DNA from: Ochromonas danica
Lineage: Eukaryota > Sar > Chrysophyceae > Chromulinales > Chromulinaceae
Reading direction: 5' to 3'
Assembly: GCA_015146655.1 (NCBI GenBank)
Contig: VKHL01000030.1
Location: 170,415-234,414, forward strand
DNA: 64,000 bases
In this document: piece by piece, positions 55,475 through 64,000 of the stretch
How positions within the stretch are numbered: position 1 is the stretch's first letter
How the letters are laid out: each line of letters begins with the position of its first letter
Notes under the pieces: model-generated
What the model was told of the DNA's origin: nothing
What the model saw: the letters and a program-made list of their open reading frames with translations, nothing else
The model's database searches: none
Made by a program: the position numbers and the translations under genes

Positions 55475-57357
55475 CTAATACCACGTCTTGCGGCAGTTGG
55501 GTGCCCCACAAAGACATGGACGATGCTTTCCTTCCACCAGGCCAGGCAAGTAGCCATAGTCATAGCACAGCTCAGTATTGGCGGGGATGAAATCATTGGC
55601 AAAGAAAGCTACCCTTGGCAAACGAACATCATGCGTATCACAGAAAACAGTGATAATGTCAAGGTTGGGGGAGCAAGAGTGATTGAGAAATCGTCCAACA
55701 CTGCCATACCATCTAAACACACAACAACTGTCATTATTAACAAGATCATGCAAATTTACGCTCAAGACTATTGTCACCTGGCATCAATGATAAACTGGTT
55801 TCCTTCCTCTTCTACCTCCACCACTGAGCGATCAGTGATAACAGCACTAGCTTGAGACCAAAACTGTTCACGTGCTTTGAGATGACGATCTAACCAACTG
55901 GCCATAATTCGTCTACTATTCTCTCTTTTATCAACCGCTTTCGCAGGCTGTGATAGACTAACACTGCCAGCAGTGCTACCACTAATTTGACTTGTTGTGT
56001 TGGTCATATTAGGCAGTGGATTGGGATCAGATCGAAGCAGCGACTGACGAACCTCTCGCCCCATCGCAATGGAACGATCGACAGCACCCTTAGCAATCAA
56101 ATGATCAGTAAACTCTTCCCCTAATAACTTGCGTAACTCTGCTTCTGATGTTGTTGCAGCATTTGTATATAGATGACGAGGTGTCTTCTTAGGCGTGGTT
56201 TTGAGACCAAGCTGACTCAGCTTTAAACATGCTTGACTACGACCCCAGCAATCCATAGTATAGAGGTATTCATCACAAATGGACAATCCACGTGTCTCAG
56301 CATCTGCTTCTAATAAAATCTCTCCAATATAATCTGCTATATAAGTACCAGGCAGAATATCTGAACGACACCGAATACCCCAACCTTTAGAAGGATTAGT
56401 ACAACGAAAGACTTCCAAACGTTCACTTGGTCCACGCCCAACCACTCGATTCTTACATTTGGCCACATGACAAGAACAAAGAGCATTACATTCATAGATT
56501 CCAGCAGGTTTATCTTCCACTAGACGACCATCCAGATCGTAGTTTAATCCAGAAGAGTTTCGAATACATTCACATCGTGTAGGATCACGACAATTATCTG
56601 TACAACTACAACAAATTAAGAAATGTGGATTATTGGTCAACTTGACTCCTTCTCCTGCTACAGGCTGAGAGACATAGACAAAGTCAAGGGGTGCTTTAGC
56701 ATCATCAATGTCATTGATCACTGGGATATCAATCCTTTCTCGTCCACGACAGACATCATAACAAATCAAACCTTTCCTCTCCGAAACTAATTTTGCTTTT
56801 TTTGCAGCATTGGCTTCTTTTGTTGTCGCCACTGGAGAGGAAGAAGATGATGGCAATGATGATGCTGACTTGCCTTTACCACCTTTCTGTGTACTAGGTT
56901 GATCCCATCCTCTTTTCTTGATCAAATCTTTTAAAGGTTGAGGTGAACAAACAAAACAACTCCAACGGCTTGTTAAATTTTTAATTCTTTCTAATTCTGT
57001 TTCACCAAAGTTATTTTTAATACAACGTGAACAAAATGCTTTAGGACATGTATCACATAATAATAATTCTCCTTCTCCTTGACCACACCATCGACAATAT
57101 TGTTCATTATTATCAACGATAGCATAATCATCATAACTATAGATATCATAACAGGTAATACATAATGGTACACCTAATAAAGGATTATTATAGTTATAAT
57201 GTGTAATTTGTAGACATGCTGAACATCGACGAGGTTGTGCTTTTTCTTTTTCTGTGGTAGAACTAGTAGTAGCAGTTGTTGTCGTTGTTGTTGTGGTGGT
57301 GTTGGTGTTGGTTGTGGTTGTCTTCTTGGGATTACTTTGATCAGAAGATGATTGCAT
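55475..57357 (-). CDS. ADD-SET domain histone methyltransferase (SUV39/H3K9 type)
   Basis: Two exons, complement: 57357-55778 and 55712-55475 (605 aa); the join gives FIIDARWYGSVGRFLNHSCS. After a poly-Thr leader, an ADD-like module covers residues 45-137: a GATA-like pair (CSAC, CITC), then a PHD part (CRWCGQGEGELLLCDTC, CSRC, CFVC). A Cys-rich pre-SET (CCSCTDNCRD, CECIRN, CSCHVAKC) occupies 249-301 and marks the SUV39/G9a class. The SET core follows with GWGIRC, NHSCSPN and ELCYDYGYL, and a post-SET CLCGAPNC ends the protein. SET is interrupted by an approximately 145-residue insert (about 372-518). Such enzymes add methyl groups to H3K9. An ADD that reads H3K4me0/K9me3 next to the writer would allow spreading. 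Nuclear by function; no NLS is obvious. Confidence 0.9.
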
Positions 57358-57620
57358 TTTGTCAAGAATAATCGTTATAGTCGACCCTTCAAGACTAATT
57401 ATATCTTATTTACCAACCATTAAAATGGTCGTTCTCTTTCCACGTCAAATCTGGAAACATGACATTGAAACTTCTTAAGTTAATCTCTGCTTAATGGATT
57501 CCATGGAATATAGATGACTCCACCTTGCACTGCCTTCACGTGATTGCTCCAAACCTCTTTGCTGGACGATTGAGAGGTAAAGAAAGACAGAGCAACAATA
57601 CGGAGTCATAATCAAAAACC

Positions 57621-58676
57621 ATGCAACTCTATCTTCAACTAGCCTATTTTCTCTCCTTCTTAAGCATTATATCTGCTTTTCTATCAAGTAGATATGTTGC
57701 AAAATCAATGTTAACACGTGCATTACATCCTCTCTTAGAGACTCCTTTGAGTGGTAAAGGATTCTCTACTTCTTTCATTGCACAAAAGAATTATATTCTC
57801 TTAGATAAACTAACACATCCACCTCAAGGCAATCTCACTGCTATAGCGACTAAGTATGTGAATTATTGTGATGAAAGTTTCAATCATTTCCTATCTGATC
57901 GTATTAATCAAGCAGAAAGTGAAGAAGAGAAAAATGCATTGGGAAAGATACGTTATGAGATCAATATTGCACGTCAACAAAGACTCATGGTAGCTGATTT
58001 GACGTTAAGAGAGATTGTTTCTGCTGGAGAGTTGAAGAAGATGGAAGCCAAGTTAAATAGTCATTTACGTAAGGGAGATATTGATATGGCCTTTATGGTG
58101 ATTCTACAATTGAATATTGAAGATGCTGCTAGAGCAAATGCAGAGTTAGCAGTTCAGATTATGACTCATCTGCGTACTCTCATTGTAGAGTACCAAGATG
58201 CTCTTGTTAGTCCTCCTGTTCGTCTGTTGCGTCGATTAGTTCGTGCTGATGATCCAGATACACGAAAACAAATGATTCGCCAGAAAGTTGCTTTTCCAGA
58301 TGGTCCTCGAGCAGTGAAGAAGCTATGTCAGAGTAAGGCTAAGCAGGAAACACATGACCATCACCATGATCACGACCATCACCACGATCATGATCATGGC
58401 CATGACCATCAGCGTTCTAATGCAGATGAAAAGGCTGTTGCTGCTGCTGAAACACCCAAGTCTAATTGTTGTGGAGCTTGTTATCGTCCAGCAGAGGTGC
58501 CAGATGTGCCAGTGCTTGCGTTATTGGAGACCATTGATGACGTCCTGTTGCAGATGTGCGACTTGGGTGGAGAAGATCAAGTCATCTCGGACTTGCAAGA
58601 GAAATGCTCTGTATTAAGACGTGAAATCGATGAAGTTATGGCGGAGGAGACTGTGATTAAAGCTGCTCAGGAATGA
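57621..58676 (+). CDS. His-rich protein with plastid-type presequence, unknown function
   Basis: Intronless, 351 aa. The N-terminus MQLYLQLAYFLSFLSIIS is a signal peptide, cut predictably before Phe in SAFLSSRYVAKSML, the ASAFAP-like pattern. The middle 170 residues are alpha-helical and charged (EEKNALGKIRYEINIARQQR, GDIDMAFMVILQLNIEDAAR), perhaps coiled. Around residues 246-263 is HDHHHDHDHHHDHDHGHDH, a His/Asp-rich loop like those of zinc- or nickel-binding chaperones and ZIP transporters. A CCGAC motif follows about 20 residues later. The protein ends in another helical segment with two Cys. No transmembrane helix after the presequence. I do not recognise the family; metal storage or delivery in the plastid is a guess from composition only. 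Confidence 0.8.
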   Translation: MQLYLQLAYFLSFLSIISAFLSSRYVAKSMLTRALHPLLETPLSGKGFSTSFIAQKNYILLDKLTHPPQGNLTAIATKYVNYCDESFNHFLSDRINQAESEEEKNALGKIRYEINIARQQRLMVADLTLREIVSAGELKKMEAKLNSHLRKGDIDMAFMVILQLNIEDAARANAELAVQIMTHLRTLIVEYQDALVSPPVRLLRRLVRADDPDTRKQMIRQKVAFPDGPRAVKKLCQSKAKQETHDHHHDHDHHHDHDHGHDHQRSNADEKAVAAAETPKSNCCGACYRPAEVPDVPVLALLETIDDVLLQMCDLGGEDQVISDLQEKCSVLRREIDEVMAEETVIKAAQE

Positions 58677-58791
58677 GTCGTCTTCGTCTCATTCTAGGAA
58701 TGATGTATTATATGAATTGTATTACTGTAAGGAAAATTGTCTTTATTACAATACAAGTAGTTGTCAGAATAATGTCAAAGTGGTATAAGGA

Positions 58792-59978
58792 TTACACGGT
58801 ATAAGATACTCCAGTGAGTCTCTCACTCTCTTGCCACAACCAGGCAGCCATGGCCTTGTCTTGAGCCTTATCAGATGGCTTCGAGGGATGACTGTTATCG
58901 AAATACTGTCCAGCACTGTCTAAAGTCACTCTGGAGGAAGCAGAGAGATAAATCTGTGTTTGAGCACCTTCTTCTGCTGACTTGGAAATATACCCTAACA
59001 CAGATAAGCTTTAGTAAAAGAAGGAACAATAGGACAAACAGAGGAGACAACTCCGAACTCACATATAGGAGAGCCAACAACCGCAGCCAGCGGATTAAGA
59101 TAGTCTGGCACTTTGAAACTGTCCAGATCAAACATATATCTACCAAGTTCAGTACGACATAGGCCTGGATGACAGCAAGCAGTCAATATGGGACGATTCA
59201 GTTTTGAACGAGCAACTTCAAGTCGTCTTGCAAGCTCCTTAGTGAAGAGAATATTAGCCAGCTTAGAATTCCCATAAGCAGGCCAAGGCTCATAACTACC
59301 AGTTCGATCAAGCATTAGATTGTCTCGTTCAATATTGCCGAAAATATGAGCATGTGAGGCAACATTAACAATACGACCCAGTCCTTCTCCTCGATTGACC
59401 AGATCTAGTAATTGTCCTGTTAAAGCAAAATGGCCTAAATGATTAATTCCAATATGTGCTTCAAAACCATCTTGAGTCAGTGTTCGTTGAGGGATGGCCA
59501 TGACACCAGCATTGTTGATCAAAACATCAATACGGTCAACACGTCTTTTCACTTCTTCCACAGCACGTTTAATGGATGAAAGACTAGATAAATCAAGGGT
59601 AACTGTATCCACTAAACTATTTCCTGTTGTTGCTTTGATTTCTTCTACTGCAGCTTGTCCTCTAGTAGGAGTCTTGCAGAGCAACAGAGTGTTTGCTCCT
59701 AGGGATGCTAATTTTGTTGCTGTTGCCTTCCCTAGTCCAGTATTTCCACCTGTTATGACAATAGTTTTCCCTTGGAGAGAGACATTCTCATCAAAAGCAG
59801 GTCCATTTATCAATTGCTTTCCTGCTACCAAACCTGCCACAGCAGCTGCACCCAAAGCTGGTTTGAGATATCGCTTGACTGCACTACTCTGCCCTATATT
59901 AACAGGTTCCTTTGTGGCATTGACCGTATAAGCTCCGATAGCGAGGATTAGGAAAATGAGTGAAAGAAGTTTTCCCAT
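58792..59978 (-). CDS. short-chain dehydrogenase/reductase, retinol dehydrogenase-like
   Basis: Two exons, complement: 59978-59063 and 58994-58792 (372 aa), joined as VVGSPIWYISKSAEEGAQT. A hydrophobic N-terminus (MGKLLSLIFLILAIGAYTVNA) is a signal peptide or anchor. The Rossmann fold has TGGNTGLGKATA for NAD(P), LDLSSL, NNAGVMAIP, NVASHAH with the catalytic Ser, and PAYGNSKLANILF with the YxxxK catalytic pair. PGLCRTELG follows, and C-terminal EEGAQTQIYLSAS completes the RDH/WWOX-like SDR pattern. It likely reduces or oxidises a lipophilic ketone, aldehyde or alcohol at a membrane; substrate unknown. Confidence 0.93.
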
Positions 59979-60303
59979 TTATTTTCGTGTTGATCTAGAT
60001 CTGACGGGAGGATTTCTGATTTCATCGTGCAAAACGGGAAGCGAATGACAATACACGAGTTTTAAGTACGAAAAGTGGAGTTATACTACGCTCCACTCTC
60101 CTCACTTCGACTTTGATATCAGCCACCAATAGATGTTAGTTACTGTAGACTAGCATAGGTGGGGATGGAGGACAAGTAAGTCACTCTGAAGTCCGTAATA
60201 GAGCTCATAATCAACAAAATGAAATGCATCAGTGCATCACATCGACATAGCATGTCAGTGTGTCGTTACCTTGCCCTCATCCTGATGGCTGACCATCATC
60301 TGG
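59979..60303. other. spacer upstream of the dehydrogenase gene
   Basis: Promoter region of the dehydrogenase; no gene or repeat recognised. Confidence 0.5.
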
Positions 60304-60489
60304 CTACTGCTGCTGACTGACCTGCAGCACAGAGCATACTGCGAGAAGTGATAATGACAAAAAATTATCACTTACCATGCCGGTAATTACTACCAGAAAT
60401 GGCAATACGATAAACCAATAAAGGTGCCGTTGTTCGAAGAGGAAAAGTGCAGAGAACATGATGATGATCATCAAAGAGGTTAACCTAAC
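60304..60489 (-). CDS. possible small two-helix membrane protein (partial model)
   Basis: A hydrophobic open stretch (MFSALFLFEQRHLYWFIVLP, VVITGM) ends at a good GTAAGT donor at 60375. It continues, after a 54-nt intron, as VSQQQ and a stop (60321-60304). The upstream side has a possible acceptor (TTTTGTTAG) just before 60489, so an earlier exon may be missing. If translation starts at one of the in-frame ATGs near 60475-60465, the protein has about 45 residues. Not recognised; may be real only if transcripts confirm. Confidence 0.3.
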   Translation of the reverse strand, partial: VRLTSLMIIIMFSALFLFEQRHLYWFIVLPFLVVITGMVSDNFLSLSLLAVCSVLQVSQQQ

Positions 60490-60690
60490 AAAACACTCAA
60501 ACACAAAAAGACCCGCAGGAAAGCTTAAGATCTCTCTACAGCTCCAACATGCCGCCTCACTTCTTCACCTTCTGAAACACATCCAGATTTGTATTAAACG
60601 TATAGGTAAAGATGATTCATGTGCCGAGCATCACTTCCCGTAGCTTATCATGATAAAATGTGCGGTATAATATCTAACCACCGCATGTTC

Positions 60691-62331
60691 TTAATGAAGC
60701 AACTCAAGGAAAGTAGGATGATCGAGAAAGGTTGCAACAATCTGTCGACCAGCGAAGAATCGGCCATGCAGTGCGTTGGCAGCGCTGCTTGCAGACTCGA
60801 TTGTCTGCATTCGCACGAGAACAATGCCACCTGGTTTTCGAGTTTCTACCTTGCAAATATCCACAGGACCAAATCGACGGCATTCTTCGGTTACATCTTC
60901 ACGGATATCTTCATCCCAGCCAGGCGCACTCTCAGTGGCGGGGTCAAACAAGTTCACGACCATGAAACAATTCGAAGGCATACCATCAACAGGAGGGATC
61001 ATGTTGTTGTTATTGTTGTTCATTGCCATAGGAGCCATTGGTATTTGAGGTACTTCAATACCAGCCTTCTCACCAAGTTTGGCCATGAGCATTTGACGAC
61101 TTTGCGAGTTCAAAGACATTCCTGCGCCGCCTTCATCAGCATCCAGCTTCCAATTACCGGAGGCATCAGCTCCAAAGCTGTTAATCATGGGGGCACCAGT
61201 ATAGCCAGCAGCAACTTGTGCGCGATGATCAGTGACAGGGCCAACCTTCAAAGGCCTGCCCGCCAACTCCAATCCACCCAATGTTTTCATAGCCATCTGA
61301 GCTGATTGAGCACTAGCATACTTGACAAAAGCAAAACCTTTGGAGTTACCAAGATTATCTCTGTGAATCTTAATCGATTCCGTTGGACCAAACTGATCAA
61401 GTACCTGTTTCAGTGCATTTTCATCCAATCCCACATGAATATTGCCCAAATAGATACGAGTTTCAGGGTCATAGTTGGGATCATCAATATTCTTGATTGA
61501 GAAAGGATCCTTCTTGGCAAGAAAGTTCTTCTCTGCCTCGGATGCCTTGACCAGAATGGGAAACTTCTGAAAGTCTGGCACAACATTATTGAATAGTAAG
61601 CAATCAGGAATTTTATCCAAATCTGCCATCTCCACATAAGCGAATCCTTTGTGAGCACCTGAATGCTTGTCACGGAGCATGATAACAGAGCGAACATGAC
61701 CAATTTGCTCAAAGAATCGCTCCAAATCACGTTCACCGACTTTCTTTGTCAATTGTCCAACAAAGATGGTACGTTGATCTTTGGTAAGATCATCAATTTC
61801 TCGTTGTTTGCGTTGTTCATCACGGTCCACAACAACTGGACTGCTTCTCTTTTCTGTCTCTCCTCGTCTGTTGCGATCCACACTGCTACGGTCACGACCA
61901 GCTGCTGTCTCTCTATCCTTATCACGTGGACGATCACGCTCCCTATCACGATCACGATCTCGTTCCCGAGAACGATCACGATCGCGATCCCGTGTTCTAC
62001 TGCGACTGTCATCACCACGTCTGCGACCATCGCGTGAATCAGAAGGACTTCTTCTCCTGCGACTTCGTTCACGACTATCATCCCGTCGACGATCTCTGTC
62101 TCGGCTGTCACGCTTCCTATCTCGAGAACTCCTTCTATCTGACTTCCTTGAGTCATGCGGTGCTTCCTCAGCAGGCTTGCTGTGGTCATGATTAAAAAAT
62201 GTCCAAAATCAAAAAATGCCGTTAGCTGACTGACAGAAAAGAGAAATATTGGGTAGTCATGTTATAAAACGTCACCTCGACTTAGAAGCTTTTTCTTCTA
62301 GAATTGCTTCAACATCAAAAACATCCGCCAT
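60691..62331 (-). CDS. RBM39: RBM39/CAPER-type splicing factor
   Basis: Two exons, complement: 62331-62276 and 62179-60691 (514 aa). Exon 1 encodes MADVFDVEAILEEKASKS, matching the RBM39 start, and splices in frame to an Arg/Asp/Ser-rich region (residues ~20-130, RDRDRDRSRERD-like). Then RRM1 (RTIFVGQLTKKVGERDLERF, with GFAYVEM as RNP1), RRM2 (TRIYLGNIHVGLDENALKQV, GFAFVKY) and LAGRPLKVGPVT. A third, UHM-type domain near the C-terminus has NCFMVVNLFDPATES, EDVTEECRRFGPV and LHGRFFAGRQIVATFL. An Asn-rich loop precedes the UHM. The factor binds U2AF/SF3B1-type ligand motifs and assists 3' splice-site choice. It shares a 188-bp divergent promoter with the ERICH2-like gene. Confidence 0.93.
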
Positions 62332-62519
62332 CTTCAGACTGTTTCCAGACGATCGATCGATTTGATTGCCGCTTTGCTTTGACTCCATCCCCACCCGCCC
62401 CGCCATTCCTATTAAGTTAACTCGTTTTTTGGTTGGAGAAGTCGTTTCTGTTTGAGCAAGACGAGAATTTGAAGGGCAGACTGGTAACGATCAACTAGTA
62501 GTTGTCTAGTAGTCAACAG

Positions 62520-63137
62520 ATGAGGAAGCTTCCAGTGGACTTCTTAGCACCTTCTCGACCCAATCGAAGTACCGAGTCTTCCGATGCTAAAGCGGTTCGA
62601 TCAGACTCTTCTAGTCTAGGGGCCAAGGCCACCTCTCCGTCAGAAGAGAGCGCTGCCCCCATCGACCTCATGTCAGAGGTGAGCCTGGCCTCCACTACTT
62701 GTATCCACTCTAGTTCTGACTCTGTATTCTGGGACATGCAATGATAGTTTCTATTGCTTATTACTGGCAACAAGATGAGAGAGGCGATGCAGCTGAGTGA
62801 AGAGATCCTTCGCTATGAACCACACAATAGAGTGGTCTTGGAGTACCGGCTCTATCTACAACAGTATATCGACCAAGGTGAGTTCTTTCATGGGCATGAA
62901 ATGAGCACTTGGGTGACAGTCTCCCTCTCTCTCACTCACTGCATGATATGGACAGGCTTGGACCAGGAGGAGAAATCTGGCGGTGATGATGATGACGATG
63001 AGGAGGGCGATGATGATGATGATGACGACGAAGAAGATGGTGATGATGATAATGAAGAAGATACCAGCGAGGATGAGGAGCACACTGACAGCGAAGAGGA
63101 AGACGAGGAAGAAGAAGGGAAGTCTGAGCGGAAGTAA
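62520..63137 (+). CDS. small acidic protein, ERICH2-like
   Basis: Three exons: 62520-62678, 62775-62877, 62956-63137 (147 aa). Introns are 96 and 78 nt with clean GTGAG donors. The spliced protein has a Ser-rich leader, then a conserved-looking block APIDLMSEMREAMQLSEEIL followed by RYEPHNRVVLEYRLYLQQYI, resembling a single TPR-like pair of helices. It ends in a ~55-residue run of Asp and Glu. The order (APxxLM, helical LCxxILxYEP-type segment, acidic tail) recalls vertebrate ERICH2, from memory. Function unknown. Confidence 0.7.
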
Positions 63138-63499
63138 TACACTGTCTTAGCCCACTGTTGTAAATAAAGCGAAGGGCGGCGTTTTATCCCTTTATTACAC
63201 TAGAATACGAAATTTTATTCTCACATTGAAATGCGCTTGATGCCTTAACTACATTTCGCCATCAAGGGAGGCATGGATTCCATGGAAAGTGTGGAAATCC
63301 ACGTGGAACACCAGTGAACAAATATGAACTCGGAAATATGAAAATAGCATTCAGATAGAAATAAAAATAAACATAAACAGATAGAAAATAAAAAGAGATA
63401 GATAGGAACTAATAAAAGTGCATGAATGCAATCAGTGGACCTAGATCCACTTTCTTCCCACAGAAACTATAACGCTGAATCAAGAAAAGAATGACAGAA
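63138..63499. other. convergent 3' spacer
   Basis: Contains a likely poly(A) signal (AATAAA) at 63163-63168 after the ERICH2-like stop, then an A-rich stretch (63340-63400) with AGATAGA/AAATAAA words. No gene. Confidence 0.55.
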
Positions 63500-64000
63500 T
63501 TAAACAATCTTGTAGCTACATGAGTGTTGATTGTTGTCAATGTTCTCCTTGGTCAGAGCCAGAAATCCGTTGTGACGCGCGTACCACAGCTGGAGCTCAA
63601 TCTCTCCTTCACAAGAAGAATCGTACTCTTCTGTAGAAAACCTTTTCTTTGATTTGGTGGGTGCTAGACTCTTGCTAGACATCTCCCACAGCCCAAGTAG
63701 CTGACTAACAAGCTGTCCTTTCGGCCCGTCTGGTGTTGCGTGATAAAGCGAGGTAAATGGTGGTTTCAGTTCTAGTAGAAACTCAATGGCATCATAGGCA
63801 TCATCATCCAAAGAAGCAATTTTCACGATGTGGGTCTTGCTCAATTGGAAGCAAACACTCCACGGGATCTCAATTGTGAGAGAATACTCGTCACTGTCGC
63901 GGACACGCCTTCCTTGGCGATACCTCTCAAAGACGCTGCACTTAGGTTCTGGCAGGTTCGCTTTCTTGACCAAATCGAGGAGTTTGTCAAGATTGTTGTC
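63500..64000 (-). CDS. C-terminal part of an unrecognised protein
   Basis: The last 166 codons of a gene entering from the right edge, in frame to the final base, stop TAA at 63502-63500. Visible segments are DNNLDKLLDLVKKANLPEP, then YSLTIEIPWSVCFQLS, FLLELKPPFTSLYHATPDGP, and a C-terminal EIELQLWYARHNGFLAL. The strands and loops suggest a mixed alpha/beta domain. No motif lets me name it. Confidence 0.7.
   Translation of the reverse strand, partial: DNNLDKLLDLVKKANLPEPKCSVFERYRQGRRVRDSDEYSLTIEIPWSVCFQLSKTHIVKIASLDDDAYDAIEFLLELKPPFTSLYHATPDGPKGQLVSQLLGLWEMSSKSLAPTKSKKRFSTEEYDSSCEGEIELQLWYARHNGFLALTKENIDNNQHSCSYKIV

Noticed and set aside
61781-62191. Arg/Ser-rich frame on the plus strand
   Set aside because: It is the complement of the RD/RS-rich region of the RBM39 gene; the RRMs are on the minus strand.

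Overview
The window comes from a compact nuclear genome of a eukaryotic microbe. GT-AG introns are short, mostly 50-100 nt, several genes are split into 2-7 exons, and there are no operons or bacterial signals. My best guess is a flagellated, plastid-bearing stramenopile (chrysophyte/ochromonad-like). Three predicted proteins (22227-22823, 46437-49581, 57621-58676) begin with a signal peptide whose likely cleavage site is followed by an aromatic residue and a Ser/Thr/Arg-rich stretch, the style of secondary-plastid presequences. There are also two hybrid histidine kinases and a ciliary transition-zone protein of the TMEM216 type. The lineage call is inference; the introns and domains are read from sequence.

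Layout. 1-16 kb: a truncated ankyrin-type gene, a PRP4-like CMGC kinase with an (ATC)30 repeat in an intron, a WRN-like RecQ helicase, a papain-type protease, an LRR protein, a GT-A glycosyltransferase with an apparent GC-AG intron, a winged-helix/zinc-ribbon protein, and an HSP70 with heat-shock elements in its divergent promoter. 16.7-39.6 kb: two hybrid histidine kinases in direct orientation, 19 kb apart. They share a 552-bp stretch, intron included, that I read as identical. Between them are a small plastid-type membrane protein, a trypsin-like peptidase gene inside a block flanked by 0.67-kb direct repeats, a chimeric pseudogene at the block's right edge, and a seven-exon gene for a 2564-residue DysF/C2 protein. 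40-46 kb: a divergent H3/H4 pair, a PHD-IQ-C2-PH protein and a double CW zinc-finger protein. 46-64 kb: a C2/class-3 lipase, the NEDD8-activating enzyme UBA3, an ArsB/NhaD-type transporter, a TMEM216-like protein, an ADD-SET H3K9-type methyltransferase, a His-rich plastid-type protein, a short-chain dehydrogenase, an RBM39/CAPER splicing factor, a small ERICH2-like acidic protein and the 3' end of an unknown gene.

How genes relate. Neighbours are mostly unrelated housekeeping genes arranged as divergent or convergent pairs with 50-300 bp spacers. Several concern chromatin (H3, H4, ADD-SET, CW-CW and the H1-like winged-helix protein), others membrane traffic or lipids (DysF/C2, PHD-C2-PH, lipase). 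The most interesting structure is the 16.7-39.6 kb segment, where gene conversion between the kinases and a duplication-flanked insertion that made a chimeric reading frame can both be read from the sequence. HSP70, H3, H4 and the papain-type protease use visibly more C/G-ending codons than their neighbours, as expected for highly expressed genes.

Splice sites were placed by eye from reading frame, GT/AG signals and family alignment from memory. No transcript or database evidence was available.
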